In this document: piece after piece, positions 58,961 to 64,000 of the stretch
How positions within the stretch are numbered: the first letter of the stretch is position 1
Layout: every line of letters begins with the position of its first letter
Source: Cristatella mucedo
Taxonomy: Eukaryota; Bryozoa; Phylactolaemata; Cristatellidae
DNA: 64,000 bases
NCBI GenBank assembly: GCA_009760855.2
Contig: WPIO01000010.1
Span: 1,031,001 to 1,095,000 of the forward strand
Direction: 5' to 3'
Notes under the pieces: model-generated
Databases searched by the model: none
Told to the model about the DNA's origin: nothing
Seen by the model: the letters and a program-made list of their open reading frames with translations, nothing else
Position numbers and translations under genes: made by a program

Positions 58961-59720
58961 TGGGTGTTGACAATGTACGTTGTACTCTAGTAGATAGTTT
59001 CGCTATTACTTTACAGCTGATTTAAAATGCTAATAAAGAGATTAGGTGGTCATTTAGCAACGTACCACATATGCTAATACTATCATTATTTTTAGCTTAT
59101 TCATGGCAACCTGTGATTGGAACACTTATTTAGACTAAATTTAGTACCTTTTAATAAGCAAACCACGTTAGAGAAAAATAAAGGCTTGTAAGTATAACAT
59201 AATACTGAGTATACCGTATGGTTTTCTAACTGAAGCTCAAATGTCGCAGGGAAGTCAATTTAGCTTTGATGTATTGTAGAACCCTATAAATTATAAAGAC
59301 ACACTTTCGGAAGGTCAAATCTTAAACTTTCGGAATTGAGAGCTAAAAACAGTTTAAACCACAGGAAACTGTATGCAACACTACACTTCTTGAGCATAGA
59401 GGTCGAATGTATTAGTAATTGTAATTGAGTGGCACACTTGTGATCAAGTTAGAATCGTTAACCTAATTGTATGCTTCATTGAGAGCCTGTAAGATCACAT
59501 AGCTAGTAAGCAGTATGAGATACATCATTGAGGTCAAAGCAGACGTTGTCCATGTAGTTTTAAACTGTGAAAACGGCTAAATGAAAGCATAGGACAGGTT
59601 AGTGAGACTTTCGCGTCACGGCAATGCTTTAATATGGAAGCCATATAATAAAATCGGTTGTTTTGGCTTTTATACTATTGCATATGCATTGCCCTAATTT
59701 TGAGATATTCCCTAGGTGAA

Positions 59721-59921
59721 ATTACGCGGACTTTTTATTTGACGAAATGGAATAATTCAGTTATTGGTTGTTTTAGAATGGCGCATCATGACCAGGAGCA
59801 GGCGGACCTGAAATGGAAGCCTATTAACTTAATTAAGTATTTGTGTGGAAATTTCGTGAAATCATTAGAGATTAAAGCGAAGCTTTTGGAAGTGTATGTA
59901 GGAAGTAATGGTCACATATAG
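59721..59921 (+). CDS. Possible terminal exon, unknown product
   Basis: TATTCCCTAG opens a phase-1 frame of 66 codons ending in TAG: ITRTFYLTKWNNSVIGCF, then DLKWKPINLIKYLCGNFVKS and KAKLLEVYVGS. It looks protein-like but has no recognised domain or partner exon. A strong acceptor on the opposite strand (CTTCCATTTCAG) opens only a short frame. Confidence 0.25.
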   Translation: MTRTFYLTKWNNSVIGCFRMAHHDQEQADLKWKPINLIKYLCGNFVKSLEIKAKLLEVYVGSNGHI

Positions 59922-60143
59922 ATTTTTGGTGGCATAGAAGTTCTGCTAAAGGAATTCAGTGCGATGAAATAATCAACAATTGATTACAATTTTGAGGTTT
60001 CAGTACACATCTGAGATTAGTTTATCTGAGAAGAAATATCGGATTTTAAAGTTAGATACATTACGAAAACGGAATAATCTACCAAATCTCATTCTACTTT
60101 CCTTAGAAGCAGGAAGGGGCTGAACGAAAGATTTGATATGTTA

Positions 60144-60325
60144 GGGAGAGAGAGACTGACAGACAGAGAGACAGACAGACGGACAGTCAGAGAGACAGAG
60201 AGACAGACAAAGACCGACAGAGATACAGAGATACAGAGAGACAGAGATACAGAGAGACAGAGAGACAGAGAGACAGAGAGACAGAGACAGAGAGACAGAT
60301 ACAGAGACAGAGAGAGAGAGAGAGA
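60144..60325. repeat. (GACA)/(GAGACA) purine-rich microsatellite
   Basis: Mixed AGAC and AGAG units on the plus strand, pure (GA)n at the end. Ser/Leu-rich ORFs on the other strand are artefacts. Confidence 0.95.
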
Positions 60326-60899
60326 AAAAGAGTTCCGGTTTGTCAGCCATTTTAAAAAGTGGTCACTGTGCCATTCAAAATAGAGAGAGTAAATGTGAAA
60401 TGTGCACAATTGTTCACATTTTTTTAGGGATCTCATAAATTGTTCAGGATCTCATTCAAGAAGTGGAACACTAAAATCTAGGTGGGCTGTACTGAATGCA
60501 TACATCCACTAAGCTCTACCCACTTGGTAAAAGGAAGCGCATATGTTTAAGCTGCTTTAAAACTTCTCATTTTAAACAGAATTTTTATAAATTATTAATG
60601 GTTCTCATCATAATTCAGTTCTATATTTTGCGATATCAGCAAAAAGCAATCAAGTTATACATAAGCTGGAACTTGGTAAATGGGAACTGAACATTCTAGA
60701 CACCAGGTAAGAGCTGATGCATTATACATCAGTGCTTCCGTCGCACGTAGTCAATAGCAGTGATAGAGTTAAGAATTTAAATTCACAATGGATTAGTAAC
60801 GACTGTGAAATAAGTTATCAAGCAGAGATCCCGTAGAACTTTTTCATGTAGGGACTAGGAGGATGATTGCTTTTCGCCTACATTATTGCTCATAAAGGA

Positions 60900-61285
60900 A
60901 TAAATAATAATAATAATGCACTTAATAAAGCACCCTCGGAGAACTAAATCTCTCTCTCTAGGCGCTTTACATTTTTTGCAAAGGGAAATGCAATTGAAGT
61001 GTGAGTAAATTCGTGCTTTATAAGCAAACAGCATGAATAAAATGGTTAGGGGTGACATGCACAGGGTCAGCATGCAAATGTGGTTTGTGGCAGCATGCAC
61101 AGTGTCAGCACGCATAAGCACATCAAGGACGAATCACAGAGACCCACTAAATGCTGTCCTAAATAGGTGTGTTTTTAAGTTCTTTTTAAATGTGGTCAGG
61201 TCAGGGGATGTTCTGAAGCAGATCGGGAGGGAGTTCCAGGCTTTGGGAGCATACGAACTAAATGCATGGTCTCCAAAGGATTGGG
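60900..61285 (-). mobile_element. LINE 3' fragment, relatively young
   Basis: Tail at 60.90-60.98 kb and C-terminus reading FGDHAFSSYAPKAWNSLP and LTTFKKNLKTHLFRTAFSG without a break, so it is less decayed than the others. 5' end near 61.285 kb. Confidence 0.7.
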
Positions 61286-61620
61286 GGTTATATAGCAATC
61301 GCCGAGGCCGGACTTGCAGATAACACTTTATAGCAGCTCTCGGCGTGAAATTTATTGGCATTGCCGTGCATAACTTAACTAGTTCTAACCATGTCGGATG
61401 AAAACTGATGCCAGCGGATTAGACTTCAGGTATATAGTATAATGAATAGTAGGTCCATCACTAATGCACTCAGGTATGGTGACCATGGCTGTGCCCATTT
61501 CTTGACTTCAAGTTATCTACTTGGATATCACACTGCTTCAAGGGAGTACACTCGGTGAGAGGGCGTTAAACATGTCTTTATTTCTAGTTTTGAGTTTCTG
61601 ATGCCGCAATCTGCTAAATC

Positions 61621-61623
<3 letters not shown>

Positions 61624-61659
<36 letters not shown>
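61624..61659. repeat. (TA)18 microsatellite
   Basis: Nearly perfect TA run. Confidence 0.95.
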
Positions 61660-61662
<3 letters not shown>

Positions 61663-61729
61663 TAATTGTAGCAATCTAGCAACCCTGGGTATCAAGCCGT
61701 CCTCTTCCATATATTGCTAGGACCTTGCT

Positions 61730-63540
61730 GACCTTATTAGGACTCTTATGCAAGAAATCAATCGTGACTCATTAAGGTTTGCTTTTAACAATCAGTTTGA
61801 CAACATAACTATTGCCTTAATAGCCAGACTTTGTGCACCGACTGTCTTATTATATGTTAAAGCTCTTTTTCATGACCACAATCGCAACTAGAGTCGTACT
61901 AGTAGTAAATATTCCTGTAAAAGGAAGTTGTATCATCTACTAGTACCAAATTTCTATCATCTGATCATATGATGTCCCCATTCAGTCTGAAGTGCCTGCT
62001 ATCTTCCATATCTAAAATCACCAGTGAATCAGGAAAATTCAAGGCCCTTGACATCAGCAATGCTCAATCGCAAGTATCTTCTTCGGCCCTGTTAAATCTT
62101 CCTCGTGACTTATAATCATTGATAGACCCTAATGCTACTTAACGACTTAGCACCTTTAACTAATAGACTTTTGGGCGATCCCTCAGAATGCCGATGGATT
62201 ACCATAGTCATTTAACTTGCAAGTTCTACTAAGCCTCACCACTAGTAATAGAGGAATACTCTCAATCGTAACAATCGATTCTAGCTCGACCTGAATGTTG
62301 CTTTTATAAAATATAGATAAGTCTCTGGTCTGCTATCACAAATGCTTCTACCTAAAATCAATGTCCTAACAGCTCCCAGGTTAGCTCCTTACGTATTAAT
62401 CCGTGCGGTGATGTAGCTGTTTACTACAATAGCTTCTTTATCACCCAGAGAGACGAGATCAGAGATTCCACCGATAAATTAGCACCCTCACACATGTGGT
62501 CATATCATTTAATCCATTCAGCATCCAGACGTGCAATTAAGGAAACTAAGATAATGTAAACCTGAAATTCACCTGCCAATCACAGAAGACTAATAACTAT
62601 ATAGACCAAATGAACACTGACCTTCTTCTATGATGCATTAATATGCTGCTGTAAGGTATATTTAACGTTCTATATACGTCTGTAGCCTAGGCCATGGTTT
62701 GAGATTTTCAAAAGGCTTTTGTAAAGCCACTAATTATGTAAGCTATACTAAACCAAAATAATTTCACCCTTTTCAGCCTAGTTCAACTCCTACTGCTCTT
62801 AATAAAGACACTTGGGCTGAATAGGTGCCAGACAATTGAACTCGTGTATGTAATCATCAAGCCTGGTGATTCAGCTCAAGTTTGATGATGGATCTCAAAA
62901 CACTTCAAAATCAGAGTTTCTCAGGCTGTATTGCTGAGTTCTCAGGAGTTTCGACTTATGTCAAGTCTCTACTTGTTGTTCTTAATCTAGCAGCATTTCA
63001 TGATTTTTATCACAAAATCATTCTTAAAAGAATCTGATCTCACCCAGACATATCTCTCATTTTGCTGCATTTCATTTGGCTATAAAGTTTGAGTACTAAC
63101 TACCTCAAGACTTAGTGCTTGGTATTCTCCTTATCATAGCTCTTACTCCAACTCTTACCTACAAGATCGCCAAGGTCAATTTAAGTTTTTGGTTCTATTA
63201 GGATGACACTCATTAATATGACTCATTTGATCCAGAAAAACGTTCCATGCATAATTCCATTCTCTCAATCTCTAGCTGCATCTATTTCTGACTGCCACTC
63301 AAGGGTGGCAGCAAACTGTACTGAATTGGGCGTCGCAGTTGTCATAACCAACTGCCTCTTTTTCAGAATTTCACTGGCTTATATTCAAGCAGTGTACGGA
63401 CTTCAAGGCTGTAAAACTTACTTTTACAGTTGCTTTATTATCGGACTCCAGTTTACATCATTGGACCTACTCTCCACCTGGCTGGCTGCCCATCGATCGG
63501 GCTGGTTACGATGCAAGCGTAGAGATTTTGCCTGAAACCG
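61730..63540 (+). mobile_element. Old, heavily decayed LINE with RT traces
   Basis: Traces in the right order: an acidic LAPLTNRLL block (62.15 kb), SLLVVLNLAAFHDFYHKIIL at 62.97 kb equivalent to LLxLLDLSAAFDTIDH, LGILLIIALTPTL at 63.12 kb, and a DDTH remnant of the YxDD site at 63.20 kb. More diverged than the 3'-tail family. Confidence 0.5.
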
Positions 63541-64000
63541 AGCATACGGTGACTTTATTTTATGTGTGTTGTCATAGAAAAAATCGCCCAGTGAATATCT
63601 GAAAAGCCTGAATAGAAATTACATTATCATGGCTCAATATACGAGTGAATACAGCTTATTTTAATCTTCAATCGTACCGACAACTGTTCTTACTCAAATC
63701 GTTAAAATTCATTTTCCATAAACCTGAATTTTTTTAAGACAGCACTCACAGTTCATATTCTCCTTCATCTCCGATCTCACTCCTGAATTGTAACCTGTCA
63801 TTTCCTGACTGAATATTATTTCAACAATGCTTAAAATGCAAATGTCTACGGAGGCATTTAGTCGGTCCTGGTGATTGATACTTGGGTATTTCCATGTTGA
63901 TAGCTGTAGTTCGATTGCATGCTGGCTGGTACCGCTCCTTTCCTCAACAGCTGGTGGGAGCATCCCCGAGAGGGGCCTGTGCACAGCTATGGTCAACTTC

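Larger units (their letters stand above)
57870..60140. other. Region upstream of the signal-peptide exon
   Basis: Expected to hold the receptor's 5' UTR and promoter; no TATA-like or CpG-rich element stands out. Contains the LINE fragment at 58.6 kb and the plus-strand exon candidate at 59.72 kb. Confidence 0.3.

Noticed and set aside
60089-60436. Ser/Leu-rich and Arg/Asp-rich ORFs
   Set aside because: Translations of the GACA/GAGA simple repeat.
1-64000. tRNA, rRNA and CRISPR
   Set aside because: No full cloverleaf (only the tRNA-like SINE heads), no rRNA-like blocks and no spaced identical repeats were seen.

Overview
The window reads as nuclear DNA of an invertebrate metazoan. It is AT-rich, dense in non-LTR retrotransposon remnants, a tRNA-derived SINE and microsatellites, and holds no long uninterrupted genes. 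The coding sequence I can support lies in short exons with GT..AG borders, mostly phase-1 introns, as in exon-shuffled animal membrane proteins. Nothing looks prokaryotic: no operons, no rRNA, no CRISPR. I cannot name the species.

The main result is a candidate minus-strand gene spread over about 40 kb (57808 down to 17544). Its pieces are a signal-peptide exon (57808-57742), a cluster of three Cys-containing extracellular exons separated by introns of about 150 bp (49698-48619), several small phase 1-1 exons inside a tandemly multiplied segment (about 43.4-31.2 kb), a membrane-spanning exon (28579-28421), a cytoplasmic exon (23431-23225) and a Ser/Thr/Arg-rich C-terminal exon (17865-17544) with AATAAA just after its stop. 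Phases agree across all junctions from the signal peptide to the first cytoplasmic exon. One linking exon between 23.2 and 17.9 kb (phase 1 in, phase 2 out) was not found. The encoded protein would be a single-pass type I receptor-like protein with a repeated extracellular domain I do not recognise and Ser/Thr-rich linkers.

Layout: 0-6.5 kb, LINE fragments, a TA microsatellite and an AC repeat; 7.6-8.5 kb, a CpG-rich island with a candidate first exon on the minus strand; 10.7-11.6 and 13.7-17.0 kb, L2/CR1-like LINE copies; 11.6-13.65 kb, a decayed unrecognised coding-like stretch on the minus strand; 17.5-17.9 kb, the last receptor exon; 18.1-19.9 kb, a Ty3/gypsy-like gag remnant with a SINE between two related GC-rich blocks; 23.2-28.6 kb, cytoplasmic and membrane exons with LINE insertions and one antisense exon candidate (27.03 kb, Frizzled-CRD-like cysteine spacing); 31.2-43.4 kb, the tandem array; 43.4-45.2 kb, a LINE with reverse transcriptase motifs; 46.6-49.7 kb, extracellular domain exons; 51.0-52.4 kb, an internally deleted LINE; 54.7-55.9 kb, two further exon candidates; 57.8 kb, the signal peptide; 58-64 kb, more LINE debris and simple repeats.

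All exon calls are manual readings of splice borders, frame and phase. No transcript or database search was available.
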